Position numbers and translations under genes: made by a program
Shown here: piece after piece, positions 45,256 through 60,200 of the stretch
Layout: every line of letters begins with the position of its first letter
Numbering within the stretch: the first letter of the stretch is position 1
DNA from: Endomychus coccineus
Taxonomy: Eukaryota > Arthropoda > Insecta > Coleoptera > Endomychidae
DNA length: 64,000 nt
Direction: 5' to 3'
Assembly (NCBI GenBank): GCA_958510875.1
Contig: OY294070.1
Span: forward strand, 18,591,631 to 18,655,630
The notes under the pieces: model-generated
The model's input: the letters and a program-made list of their open reading frames with translations, nothing else
Told to the model about the DNA's origin: nothing
Database searches by the model: none

Positions 45256-48200
45256 GTAAATCAATGATGTCTACTGTGAAACAGTCTTTGTATATATAAG
45301 CTTCAGAAACTTATTTGTGGTTATATTCGAGAAGGAATGCTCAAAATCAATAAAGCAAAGTCCATTTAATTCAATTTATATTGCTTCAGAAATCATATCT
45401 TATATTATTCAGCGTCATATTTGATATCACGATATCTGAATAATGTCTACCTTGAATTGATCATTGCCTACTTATTCTAAGTTGAGTTTTACAACTACAG
45501 ATTCATAGGTGCAATAATGATGCGTATTCGTTGCGTGTTGAGTTTTACAATAACAAATTCGCCGGTACACTAATAACTGACGTATTTTAGTTCGAGAAAA
45601 CGGAACAAACAAAAGAAACATCATGAAAATCACGTGGAGGAAATCAATGAAGCTAGTAATACTAAAGAAATGGCAAGTGGGGAAGTTCTTAATGATGTGT
45701 TGAATCCTATCGGAAGTATATCTATTAAAGATCTTAGGGCAGCCATGGAAGCTTTCACCATGTCACAGAAGCCTGCCAAAACAACTGAAGAGGCACTTAG
45801 TAAACCATACCAGTTTTGGAATACACAACCAGTTCCAAAGATGGGTAAATATTGATTTCAGTATGTCCATATAAAGGAATGTTCCACATAGCTATAGTTA
45901 TAACATTTTCTCATGTTTCGATTTAACATAATGTTACGTTCTAGATGAGGAAATATGTGTTAGCGAAGCAATAGAACCAAACAAAGAGGCTTCAGAAATT
46001 CGAGATGAACCATATTCTTTACCTGATGGGTTCATGTGGGATACCCTCAATTTACAGGACCCATTAGTATTGAAAGAACTGTATACTTTATTGAATGAAA
46101 ATTATGTTGAAGATGATGATTGTATGTTTCGATTTGATTATCAGCCTGATTTTCTGGAATGGTGAGTATACTTTTCTGTTTTCAACTTCTGTTAACTCAT
46201 TGTTTTTTAGGTCTTTGCAACCTCCAGGTTGGAGAAAAGAGTGGTTATGTGGAGTTCGTGTTGTTAAAAGTGGTCGTTTAGTTGGATTCATTTCTGCTGT
46301 ACCAGCCACTCTTAATATTTATGGCAAGTAAGTGAATCTATTTTTCTGACAATAGATAATTGTCGTTAACTCTTTGTTTGATATTTCATATCATGACCAT
46401 TTGGATAAAATTTCGGTTCAACATTGAGTATAATTTGACGTCTTTCATTAGCAGTTTTTAAATCATTTCCAATATATTTTGTGTTCCTACAAGCATTTAC
46501 ATTTGACGCGCTGGACTGTCCGAAAGCTATATTGCTAACAAAAGTGACATGATCAACTGATCACAGCTTTTTTAAAAATCGTTTGTGAAGGATGTGATTA
46601 GCCTAAAATCAAAAATTTGTTAATCCCCCCTTGGGCATTTTTGGTAATATTAAAATGTTTTTGTATTTGATTTTCCGGGAGAACTGTAGGTGGTAGAGAA
46701 AATGTTGTAATCGAAAATTGTATAGAAAAAAAACAGAGGGTGCCAAGCTGCCAAAATTGACTTTTTTGGGCTACAGTGGAAATAATATAAAAGTTGTAGA
46801 GCCAAAGAAAACCCATCAAATGTATACGCTTTTTTTCTTGCGATGCACTGTTACGGTGTTATAGCCAAGTGTCACCATCGTACAATACCTGTCTTGCAGC
46901 TTCGATGCTTTGTTGATGGGTGCGGGACTTATTTTGGTTCTCTCTAGCATTCCATTGATAGAGAATCATTCAGAAACATTGCAACTTTCTCATTCTGCTG
47001 AGAGGACGAAATAGTTGTCCAGAACTATTAGTTTGTAATGTTACTGATCAATCTAGACTAGAAAGACCTTACCATATAATCTTCTGTATCTTGTGCAATA
47101 TTGAAGACTTCTTCTATTCTAATTGCGTTAATCCTCTTATCCATTTTCCAATTTCGTTTATATCTAGTTCTACTACTTTATTTACATAATATGGAATTCT
47201 ATTATTCGATTTTCAATATACAGAGTGAGAATTTTAACCTGCCTCAGACTGTAGCTCACGTATTGAAAGAGGAAATTGTTGAAAAAAAAAGAGAAGTTTT
47301 TTGACTAGCCGAACTATTTAATTCAAAATACTTTTCAATCTACAGGGTTAACAGTTTCACCTTGGCAGATGCCAACTTTCTTAATTACATAGCAACCTGT
47401 TTTTTGTATATTTGAATTGCGAATGAAATTGTTAGTCCAGGCTGTGAACCGGGATTTTAGCTATAATAAAAAAAAAAAAACGTTTAAGTTCGAACCAAAA
47501 TTTTTTTTTTGCATTAGCTTCAGGAGGTTATCAGGATTATTCATACACCTTAAAACCTCTTGGGAACCCCAACCCCACCCATTGGGGGCGAAAATGACCC
47601 GAAATCTCCAAGTCTTGAATTGTATTTTCTACAAAAAAGGTATTTTGGCATTTCGAGTGCACCTAGGGGGTTTTTTGGGTCGCTGAAAACGAATCTGTAG
47701 CCAGATGTACTTGCAATTCATCGTAGGGGTGGTCAAATCAACAAAATTGGCCAATTTCGCACCCCTAATATGTTATTTTGCAATTTACGTGTTTTAGGCA
47801 TTTCGAATGCATCAAGTAGGTTTTTTGGGTCGCTGATCACGAATCCGTAGCCACATAAACTTGCCATCCATCGTAGGGGTGGCAAAATCGAAAAAATCGG
47901 CCAATTTCGCACCCCTAACATGTTATATTGCAATTTACGTGTTTTAGGCATTTCGAATGCACCAAGGGGGTTTTTTGAGTCGTTGATCACAAATCCGTAG
48001 CCAGATTTACTTGCAATCCATCGTAGGGGTGGTCAAATAGACAAAATTGGCCCATTTCGCACGACTATATGTTATTTTGCAATTTACGTTGTTTCAGGCA
48101 TTTCGAATGCACCAAGGAGGTTTTTTGGGTCGCTGATCACGAATCCGTAGCCACATTTACTTGCAATTCATCGTAGGGGTGGTAAAATCGACGAAATTGG

Positions 48201-51200
48201 CCAATTTTGCACCCCTATATGTTATTTTGCAATTTACGTGTTTTTGCATTTAGAATGCACCAAGGAGGTTTTTTGGGTCGCTGAATACGATTCCGAAGCC
48301 AGATTTACTCCGAAGTAATTTTAAAATGCAAAAATAATAAAAATTTAGAAGCGTGTCAAATTAGCCATTTTTGTAAATTTCACTCCCCTACGATGATATT
48401 CGAGTAAATCTGCCTTCGGAATCGTATTCAGCGACCCAAAAAACCTCCTTGGTGCATTCGAAATGCCTAAAACACGTAAATTGCAAAATAACATATAGAG
48501 GTGTAAAATTGACCAATTTCGTCGATTTTACCACCCCTACGATGGATTGCAAGTAAATTTTGCTACGGATTCGTGTTCAGCGACCCAAAAAACTCCCTAG
48601 GTGCACTCGAAATGCCAAAATACCTTTTTTTGTAGCAAATACAATTCAAAACTTGGAGATTTCGGGCCATTTTCGCCCCCCAATGGGTGGGGTTGAGGTT
48701 CCCAAGAGGTTTTAAGGTGTATGAATGATCCTGAGAACTTCCTGAAGCTAATGCAAAAAAAATTTTTGATTCGAACTTACACGTTTTTTTTTTCGGTTCA
48801 TAGCCTGGACTATGTAACCCAATGATATATGAGTTGGTATACTTTGCTCCGTTACTTTTAAAGATTATGGATGTATTTCACAAAATCTGACAGTACTGGC
48901 GCTCTTTAAAAACGTGAATAATGGCAAACCTAAAGTGTGATTAGTACACTCAAATTTGTAAGATTATATGCAGTGTATTAAATATATAGAGGAGAGGTTT
49001 GTGTTTAAAAAATGCGAGATAATTGAGTTTGAAGTTTCGGTAATATCGAGATCAATTATCATTAATCATAGTTGAATATATTATATGATCATCTTGTTTA
49101 AAAGGAGTAGAGAGTGTGGCATATGCATAACATAAGTGAGATGGAAGTCGCCATTTTGAGCGACTACGAATAACTGAAGTAAAGGTTTCTCATGTTTTTA
49201 GGTTATTTTGAGCGAAATTTAGTTTTATTTACATAATTTGTGTTTCAAATGCTATTAGAGTGAGTAGTGTGTTCTCAACAAACTGTGAATTAGACGGGCT
49301 TTGTGCATTGAAACATTAAACCACAATTATGGTTAGTTGTACAGCTTGTGGATGAAGTACCAAAGGTTGAAAAAAAACTTTTTTAACAGGTCAACCCTAC
49401 TGTTTTTTTAGGGTTTTGGGTTTATTTGATCATTGTTGGATTTTTACAATAAAAATAAATCCAATTTTTCAATTCTAGGTAATTAGTTGCATATTAAGTT
49501 TCTATATGTATCAACTGTATATTGTATACAACTGAACTAATAATAACATTAATATTAACAAGTAATATTAGTAATGTTATGTAATGGATGCAACATATGC
49601 GTTTATTTTATTGTTGATTACACTGCTACACATAATCTCATAATTAATTTAAAATTGGACATTGGAATTCAATCACACTTATTTTGTAAAGATATTACCT
49701 TTTAAGATTACATATTACAACATTGTAAAATAAATAAAATATGTATCCCAATATTTGAATTTGCCTTAAAAAGTTCTTTGATTTAGATGAAGTGGGGTTT
49801 ACCCAAAAAAACCACGAGATTTTCGTGCTTTTTTGGGTGGATAAAATAAGTACAATCCTATAAGTACCCCATTATTATTAACATTTACAAAGAAAGGCGG
49901 CTTTTTCAAGCCGATATTATTCTTTATCAGTAATAGTGTGAAATGCACATTATCACTGTTTGAAATTTCCTTAACATTAATTACTTAAATTATATAAAGC
50001 AATGTAAATCAATTGTAAAATATTCTAACAATGTAAACAAAACATTTCTTTTGGACAATTAAAGATAAGTTGAATTAAGTTGAACCTGGGAACATCTGTT
50101 ATGTGTTCAAATTATAAAACAAAATATTTCTTCCAGATAAGGAAGACATATGTTTATCAAATAAGTTTTTAAATTGATTGACATTTAACGACATGACACT
50201 TAAGTTAGGGAACACTCTTTTGGTAAGATATAGTACTGAGTTAGCCTTCTTAACGACACTGCGTACTTGTAGGTCCCATTTCAAATCTTCTCTCACTATG
50301 ACTCCCAAGTCTTTATGTTCACTAACTGATTTTAACCGAGTTCCACCAATGATATACTGGTGCTTAGGATTATTTGAACCGATATGTATTACGCAACACT
50401 TAGGTGGGTTCAATTGTAGCAACCAGTCAGAACACCATAGTTCTAATGCGAGCAAGTCTTCTTGGATCATGTTAGAATTCGCTGCTTCGTTAAAGACTTT
50501 GGAGTCGTCAGCAAAGCTCGAGAGAAATGATTTGATGAAAGCTTGCATGTCTGCTACGTAGGAATTAAACAACAATGGACCCAGAGATGAACCTTGAGGA
50601 ACACCGGTGGTTACTGAGAAAGACTCCGATTGACTAGAAGGAATCTGCACCTTGTATGAACGGTTGGACAGAAATTCAGTGATCCATTTTAACAAGGCTA
50701 CTCTTATTCCGTAATGCTCTAGTTTGTCCAACAACCTTTGATGGGGTACTTGGTCAAAAGCCTTACAGATCATCATGATGATTTTACTTTTATTTAAGTG
50801 TATTTGGAAATTTTTATTTCAAACATAAACCTCATGTCTGGTTTAGATTAGCGGGATCATAGGAGTAACAAGCATTCGGTTTGAAAGATTTAACAGTACT
50901 AAATTGTATTTTTTCATTGAACCATGTAAAATATAAGTTTAATTTTGAAAGAGCACTGGATAAAATGCTTGCCATAGTTGATATTTGGTTATCAATTTTG
51001 CTATAAATGTACAAAGAAATAAGGTTTTTTACCTTTTGAAACCATATGCGCCTGCTTTACCAGAAACATGAGTCCGCCATAATATGCAACGACTATCCCG
51101 GTCTTATACTTATTCAACCAATGCTCCTTCCCCAGGTTTTATATTCAGAGGTTTTGCTGTTCATGATTTTTGAGTGCCTATACTGTCAGATTTTATGAAA

Positions 51201-54200
51201 ATCATCAATCTTTAAAAGTAATGGAACAAGGTTGGATTAGAAATGTTATTTTTGATTTGAATATACAAGATAAATACAGGTTGCCATTTAAATTAAGAAA
51301 GCGGAAATCTGTTCAGGCAAAAATGTACACCTTGTACATTGGGAAACGTTATAATTATTATGCATGTTATTGAGTGACTAATAATATGCTATTTGTTTTG
51401 ATGTTTACAATGATACAGGAAAATGAATGGAATGGTCAATAAAATTCCTCTGTATACATTAATGTCTTACAAGTGATATAGAATGGAATGTTGATCAAAT
51501 ATAAATATTAACTTATTTATCAGTCTATCAAGTTCAATCAATCAAAGTGACATTTTTCTTATTGACATATATTCAAATTAAACATTGATGATGTCACTTA
51601 TAAAGCATTATAAACATAAGAAGTTGATTCATTTAAACTAAACAGAAACAAACACTTCCCTGGCTGATACCATGACAAAAATTGAATTACAAAACTATTA
51701 ATGAATGGAAGTAGCTAGGAGTTCGAAATACTTGGCACAAACCAACAAAAATCCTTTATAAATCAAGATATATTTATACACACTAGATAAAATGAATAAT
51801 GTATGTGTATAATGTACATAAAAATTCAACCTCATGATAATGTATTTCACAACTCATGTTTCATACTGACACTGGTGTCAGGTTGATTTTCGCAATTATT
51901 CACACTATAATACGGGGTTCGGCAAAATTTATCACCCATTTTATTTCTTTAATAACACAAAAACGTTTCGGTTATTTCGAATGAAAATGTTTTAAATGGA
52001 AAAGTAGGCTTTGGAAATTTTGCTAGAATACTTGATAGTTGTCAAAATGGAGTGTTGGTATACACAGCATCGTCCCTTTTTTGTTAAGAAGTTGATACAA
52101 TTCAATTCAGTAATAGCTGTTCAAACGTGTTCTCGACGTTATTTTAATGTGTGGCACTGTACTCAGCGTAAGACCATTTTGGCTTGGCGTAATAAATGGA
52201 GACAACTGGGATCTGTTGTAGACAAAAAACCAAGAACTGTGCAATGAACGTAACTAAGAAAAGGTAAAAAATGCAGTTCTTGTTGGTCCGAATAAACCCG
52301 CTGTTAAGGCACCTGTACACTGTAGAGATAAATACAGCTAGATTTAGATCGCTCTAGCTAGACTGCACTAGAAGTGTGTTTACACTAGAGTGAAATGTGC
52401 TCTAATTAGAGCAGTCATAGAGAGCGCATAGATCAAATCTACCTAGATAAGTCTACGGCCCATGTACATTAGTCAAACTTGATAGTCTAGATAGTTCTTA
52501 TTGAGAGAGCATTTTGGCTGTTAGTTCGTTTTCTTTGTACGAGCTTTTCACGGTCTCATCTGCACCTGCTCCACTCTTCTTATTTTTTATCTTTCGTAGT
52601 TCACTATTCATTTGGCACCGAAGATTGTGTAACTTTCTACCAACTTCTGCAGAACTCATTTCCAATTTTTGAGCAATTGTTTCCATACATTTTGCCTTTA
52701 GCTACCTGTCTCTGTATTCCTTCAGTGTACAATTCCACAGTTCAGGAGACGATTCAAGAAGCTCAATTAGTTTATAGGTTTTTTGCTTGTCCCACACAAC
52801 ATCGGCCATTGTACAAATAAATGTATAAAAATGTATAATTATAAAAAACAAAACAATATCGAAAAAACTGTTCAAATATTTCCACGTGCTCTATTTGGTC
52901 TATTCAACTGAACAAATAGATCTAGACTGATCTAGCTATAGTGTCTATTTCCGTGTACATTGTAGATTTTCGTCTACTCTAGTTAGTCTACCTAGATCCT
53001 AGAGAGGCAACCGCTAGAGCGCTCTATATGTTGTGTACACCTCTAGACTAAATCTAGAGAGCTCTAGCTAGAGTAACTCTACGAGAAAAAATCTACAGTG
53101 TACAGGTACCTTATTAAACATGCCTCCGTTCTTGGTTTAGTGATCGAAGCACGTGAAGAATGTTAAAACGCATGAATTTTCATCCATATAAGATCGCAAT
53201 AGCTCAGGAAACAAATGATCGTGATAAGATTAACAGATTTGAATGTTGTCTGATTCATGATAATCGCCAAGGTTATTTTCATCTCACCGGCGGTGTAAAT
53301 CAGCGAAATTGCCGTTATTGGGTTCAAGATAATGCTCGGAAATTCATCGCGACGTTTACATTGCCCTAAAGTATGGTGTGCCATTTCATCGTCTAGAATA
53401 ATTGCACCTTATTTTTTTGAAGGGAAGAGTCAGGGTAACCATTACCACTGCGCGTTATGTTCAAATGCAGACGTTCTTTTTACCTGAAATTGAAGAAGTA
53501 ACAGGCCATTACAAGTTTCATACGGCGATAATAAGCATGCACATTTTAAGAGAATCCTTTCCAAACAAACTCATTTCAAGAAAAGGTACGATATCATGGC
53601 CAGCAAGATCGCCAGGCGATCTTGCAGCTCCGGATTATTTTCTTTGGGGGTATTTCAAGCTTAAAGTGTTCGTGAATAAACCCAAATATTTTTTAGAGAT
53701 TTCAAATTAAACGTTATCACGTTCTTCAAAATGTTGTGCAAAATTTTCTAATCAATTAGAAGAATGTATTGAGAACAATGGCGATCATTTACGAAGCACT
53801 ATATTTGAATCATAAAAACTACCATCTCTCTAGTTTAAAAATAAGTATTAAATCGTTTTATTGTTCAACTTAATAATTTTTTATAACCTATTTAAATGGG
53901 GTATTTAATTTTGCCGAACCCTGTATAACCTTCATACCAAAATGTACCATAGAATCAAGAAGTGTAGAACTTCTTGCACATAATAAAGACATAAAATGGA
54001 TCGTGACGCCACATCGATGACGCCACTTAAATTTTAAAATGAGAACTTCGAACGTTTTTCTGCAGGTTAAATATATGCGTGTGATACATATCAATAACCC
54101 TAAAAACATGGTTGTCCTTGCAATTCAATAAAATATCATAGTTCCATTTGAAAAATGAAGATGGATGTCAGAAATACCAATCGAATTGGGGCTACCGCGG

Positions 54201-57200
54201 CCAAAAACGGTACAGTTCCTATTTTTATCACTTTTAAGCGATCTGCAAAATTTCAAATCGATACGACCAATAGGAAAGGCGCAATCACGGTCGTACATAC
54301 AGGTCTGGAAACTCTATGGTTGACATGAGTCTCTTACGCGCCGCCAAAGTCGTAGTTCCTCGCTCAGCCACTAGCTAGCGCTTGGATCACGAAGTGGTAA
54401 AACGATTTCTTTCCGGAATCGCAAGCAGTGTTACTAAGTATTCTGATTTGAGAGAGAAATAGAACTGTTACTCTTGTCAAAATGTATCACTCACCTTAAA
54501 AATAACTTCCCCTTTTTCGCACACATAAAAGACCTCGTTGAAACACTTTCTTTCCGGAGTATGTACTTATTATCTAAAGCTTTTTTTGGTAGTAATTTAA
54601 AATGTATGAAAATAATCGATCGCAAATAAACATTTGTTTAATTAAATTAGGATTACAATCAAAATACATGTATACTAGTTTAGTATGTTGTCTTTCATTA
54701 TGTTTACAATATATACATTATACACTAAAACCTCCGGTACTGTACACTCGACGGGTCCGGCTATGTTGACACTGCCAATTTTTCTCGTAACGCAATATTT
54801 ACTATTCTGATTTGAGAGAGGAATATAACTTTTACTCTTGTCAAATTCACCTTAAAAATAACTTCATAAAAGACCTCGTTAGATTGTCTAGTCTAGATGC
54901 TCAAAACGGATATATCCGAGAAAATAAGGGGAAAAAATTTGGGCGTATTACAATACTTCTCTTACACTATATACTACGTATAGTGAGGGAAGTAAAAAAG
55001 CTTCGGGTCAAATTTTTTCACAAAATTTGACACATATTACAATATATTAACTACTTTTAGAATTTATTTTTGATTCGTAGTGATTAAATATAAAAATATG
55101 CAAAATAGTAAAAGGTTGTTTTCCCGTTTATTGAAATAAATAAATGAAATATCAATAATTGATTTCAGGCCGCAGCCTATGGTAGAAATAAATTTCCTTT
55201 GTGTACATAAGAAGTTGAGATCGAAGCGAGTGGCACCTGTGTTGATTCGTGAAATAACTAGAAGAGTGCATCAAACTGGATTGTTCCAAGCCGTTTACAC
55301 AGCGGGAGTAGTTCTCCCGAAACCAGTAACGTCTTGTCGATATTGGCACAGGTCTCTCAATCCTAAGAAATTGATTGAAGTAAAATTTTCTCATCTGTCT
55401 CGAAACATGACAATGCAACGTACTTTGAAGCTGTACAAATTATCGGACTCTTGTCGTACGTACGGTTTCCGCAAGTTGACCAAAGCTGACGTGCCTGGAG
55501 CTCACAAACTTCTAGTGGAGGTTAGTAATATTTACTTTTCAACATTGAAACAGAAAACATGAGGGGGTGTATTGTATTACGACTAATATACCAGGCAACG
55601 AAACGGAAAATAAATAAAAAAATGGTAAGCTAGAATTTCAAAAAATTGTTTGCATTTTGTTCCTAATACCCCATAGATCATTCATGACTATCAAGACCGC
55701 GGGGGTCGACCTTTCCACCCCCCAAAACGGGGTTTCAGCCCCTCGGAAGGGCATTCTTATAAAAAAAATCCAAAAGTTTAGAAAATTAATGAATTAAGAG
55801 CTGAAAATGACCCCTAGTATGTTTTATGATGATCATAATAGAATTTTAGAAAATGAATTTGATGGTGAATATGATGACGATTAAAATAACTATGAGCTGA
55901 AAATTTTATATTTTCAAAATTATGTAAATGAATGAAGAAAATTATGATGATAATTATAATAATAAATATATATATATACAATGGTGCAAACAAATATGTA
56001 GAATAATGAAGTTTTGAAAAGTAGATATTTAATAAAAAATAGAAAAAGTAATGATACATACCTGAAATTTTTTTTCATTTTATTCCCCGAAACTGCAAAG
56101 GAAATTACAATTTTCAGGATTTATCTCTCTGAAAAGGTTTTCCGAGAAAACCAACAGCGAAATTGTGATCAGCGACCCAAAAAACCTACTAGAGATCATT
56201 TTGCAACAAAATTATACTTTATTATTCATAACCGTCTCAGGAAAATCTCAAATTTCCCGAATTTTCCATCTGGAGAGAGATTTTTGGGAAAAATAACAGC
56301 GGAATCGTGATCAGCAACCCAAAAAACCTACTAGAGATCATTTTGCAACAAAATTATACTTTATTATCCATAACCGTCTCAGGAAAATCTCAAATTTCCC
56401 GAGTTTTCCATCTGGAGAGAGATTTTTGGGAAAAATAACAGCGGAATCGTGATCAGCAACCCAAAAAACCTACTAGAGATCATTTTGCAACAAAATTATA
56501 CTTTATTATTCATAACCGTCTCAGGAAAATCTCAAATTTCCCGAATTTTCCATCTGGAGAGAGATTTTTGGGAAAAATAACAGCGGAATCGTGATCAGCA
56601 ACCCAAAAAACCTACTAGAGATCATTTTGCAACAAAATTATACTTTATTATTCATAACCGTCTCAGGAAAATCTCAAATTTCCCGAATTTTCCATCTGGA
56701 GAGAGATTTTTGGGAAAAATAACAGCGGAATCGTGATCAGCGACCCAAAAAACCTACTAGAAGTCATTTTTGCAATAACATTATGTTTATTATTCACAAA
56801 CCCAGGAAAATCCCAAATTTCCCATCTGGAGGGAGTTTTCCGAGGAAACTAACTGCGGAATCGTGATCATCAACCCAAAAAACATACTGGGGGTCATTTT
56901 CGACTCTTAATTCATTAATTTTCTAAACTTTTGGATTGTTTTTATAAGAATGCTCCTCTGAGGGGTTGAAACCCCGTTTTGGAGGGTACAAAGGTCTACT
57001 CCCGCGGTCTTGATAGTCATGAAAGATCTATGGGGTATTAGGAACAAAATGCAAAAAAATATTGAAATTGTAGCTTACTATATATTTTTTTTATTATGGC
57101 CTTTTCCCCAGCTTATTGCCTGGACTATAATTTCTACAAAAATGTCTCCATTGAAAGTTCTTAAGCCTCACACTGAATATATTCATTTATATTTTTAATT

Positions 57201-60200
57201 AAATCGATTCTTGGGTTCTTTTATTTAGAAAGATGGGTAACAGCTTCAGATGATTAACTTGCTTTTATGACGATTTTAAATAGTGTATGCCCAAAATAGA
57301 TCCTTGGGGTACGCCACAATTCGAAACTATTCGTTTTCTATCACTCTAATAGCCTGTCTATTGTTGGCGTTATATACAAAAATCAATCCAAACTTTCATG
57401 TCCCGCTTAGAACAACCAGTTTGTACATCATAACGTCAAGGCGGCTCGAATGAAATTACTTGTGTACAACACATATGTATATTTGTAAAAAGCATTCCAC
57501 TTTGCTTTTTTGCAATTATTGGTTCAAAACGTTTCTAGAACGAACCTTACGCCCAACTTTCTGGGAAGAAATAACTGGACCATAAGAGCATTTTATCGCT
57601 TAAAAATTTCCCTAGAACAAGAATTACAATTTTTTATAGGATCTACTAAAATCGAAATTCAGTCATAAAAACACGTGATTAGTTTTATCGAATTAAAACG
57701 GTCATGACAAGTTGCCAGGTCTTCTGATATATCTTTTAGTTATACATAGAATGGTTTATCCATAGTTTCATTTAAACACTTTCTGAGTAACCTAATTTGT
57801 CAGCCAAAATCTCAATAATCTGCTGGTTTCCTAAATTTTGAACTGTATGCTGTTGTAATTCCCGCGTCTCAAATATACAGGGTGTCCCAGGTTTTAGTAG
57901 CAGAACTTCAACAGTCGATAGAAAATTCTATTTAGAGAAAAAAAGTTCCTATTAACATATATGCACAGACGCTTAGTTTTTGAGATACAGGGTGTGTTGA
58001 AATTGAAAAACAAATTTCGTTTTTTGCAAATATCTGCAGAACCGTTTATCGTACAGAGAACAGCTTTCGCAAGCATTTTCTACTCATAGTAAGCTATGTT
58101 ATGTGTGAAAAAAAAAATTTTGTTTAGTCATGATTGGTGAAGATTTTGAAGGGGTTGTGGGTGTTTTTCTTCCCAACTTCTACGCCACTGGAAAAAGTAC
58201 GGTTTCGAGACGACCATTTGAATCGCCAATGTTTTCTACACAAAAAAGGTACCCTTGGTCATAAGCTCTAAAATTGACCGTTTCCGAGAAAAATCAACTT
58301 TTATGTTCAAAAACATGGTCAATTCTTACTAATTAAACAAAATTTATTCAAACGTTAGAACAAGTAACAAAACCAAAAAATTGATCATGTTTTTCAACAT
58401 AAAAGCTGATTTTTCTCGAAAAAGATCAACTTAAGAGCTTATGACAGTACCGTTTTTGTGTAGAAAACATTAGCGATTCAAATGGTCGTCTCAAAACCGT
58501 ACTTTTTCCAGTGGCGCAGAAGTTGGGGAGAAAAACACCCACTACCCCTTCAAAATCTTCATCGATCATGACTAAAAAAAAATTTTGTATCGCCCAGAAC
58601 ATAGCTTACTATGAGTAGGAAATGCTTGCAGAAGCTGTTTCTGTACGATAAACGGTTTCGGTGATATTTGCAAAAAACGACATTTTTCAATTTCAACACT
58701 AAGCGTCTGTGCATTTATGTTAATAGGAACTTTTTCTCTCAAAATCAAATTTTCTATCGACTGTTGAAGTTCTGCTGCTAAAACCTGGTACACCCTATAT
58801 ATGTATTTTTTTTTTCAATTCTTGCACATCGTTTTTCGTCTGTATTTCGTTACGGAAATTCTGATTTCAAAAGTGTCCTTTCTCATTAACGTCACATTCA
58901 CAATCAGGCAACGATGTTAAATTTCGCAATTTGTTACGAATTTTGATACGTTTATAACTCCGGGATTTCCAAGTAGTGGTATATTGAAATTAGACGTGAA
59001 TTTTATAGAAACACGATTGCATTGGGGACATGCGATTTTAAATCGATTCAAAGGTGTCGATGTATCGGAAAAAATTAATCGATTCAATGGTTTCGATTAT
59101 TTAATTCAATTAAGATCGTATAATTTTGAACCAACTCTAGTGCAACTATCTGCTTCGATTATAGATTTCTACTACTTGAAATCCATGAATAATAAAACTA
59201 TTCCTTTCACCTGTCATTAGCGAGAATTTCACACCGACCATTTTCGACCAATGAAATACTTTTATTTTGACTTGTTGCCATGTCAACGAAAAAATTTCAG
59301 CGGATATTTTTTCTTTTAGGGTAAAGAAGCAAAATTATAGTGGATATTTTTTGACGTTTAACAAATGAGTTTGAAAGTGATACAATATACCGGGATATCA
59401 AAAATTATCTTGGTCAAGGGTGATTGTGGAATCTAAAACGTGTGTCTTACTTTACGTTTGAAATAATTATGTCATAATTAATTTGAAGTTTCTAAAAGTG
59501 CGAAATTTCGCAATTTTATACGAATATTGTAACACTCAGAAGTCTTCAGCGCTTTGGACTCCGGGATTTTCACGGGGCCTATCGAAATTAGAAGGTTCGA
59601 ATTATCTAAAAATATAATTGCATGAACGCCAGACGTCCTATGTAATTAGCTACGAACGAAATCATTTTGACATATGCCTCGAAGAGCTCGCTGCGCGTAA
59701 GTTAGAGTTTATACATTTTACCTCGGTCTTGTTAATTTTGGGCCGTTTCTTGCCCCTTGCGACCGGCGCCAGTTGTAATAAAGTGTTTTTGGCTATGGGC
59801 CGCTAGCTTTTACCCGCTTCGTGTATATTTTAGTCGCGAGAAAATTTCCTTTGGTACGTCGCACGTTAGACGCGCGTAGCTGAGATGTGAGAATAGCTCA
59901 AACTGTTTTAATTAAATTTTCCTTTTAATGGACATTTATCGAAAAAAGAAGGGCCGTCGGGCACGGTCCGATGCTAAATCTAACTACATGGAGCGAAAAC
60001 GGCACGCGAAAAGTCGTCGTAAAGCCGTATTAGGTACAACCAGTTTGCACTTTTCTAACTCGCGTGTTTCGGGCTTCTCACGTGAACGTCATTCGATTTA
60101 CGGAAAATTAACTATTTCAAAACAGTTTTTGACCCGGATTGTGGCTATCACGACCTCTGAAAAGGTTCAAAGTTCACATAATTATTTCATAATTTGTAGT

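Larger units (their letters stand above)
52011..53830 (+). pseudogene. Mariner/Tc-like transposase remnant
   Basis: The frame at 52060-52247 resembles the N-terminal helix-turn-helix ([32 protein letters not shown]). After the nested insertion, 53166-53369 includes [12 protein letters not shown] and, with gaps, the second-Asp region as [11 protein letters not shown]. 53402-53710 contains [20 protein letters not shown] and [20 protein letters not shown], the third-Asp block. Multiple frameshifts and deletions make it inactive. Confidence 0.8.
51913..53923 (+). mobile_element. Mariner/Tc-like element with nested Harbinger-like insertion
   Basis: The ends CGGGGTTCGGCAAAATT and AATTTTGCCGAACCCTG are inverted and flanked by TA (51911-51912 and 53924-53925). 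Without the 805-bp insertion at 52307-53111 the element would be about 1.2 kb, normal for this class. Transposase remnants are on the plus strand. Confidence 0.85.

Noticed and set aside
47646..48244. CRISPR-like array
   Set aside because: The units are directly adjacent 150-bp tandem repeats with no short repeat/unique spacer pattern, in a eukaryotic genome. They are satellite-like.
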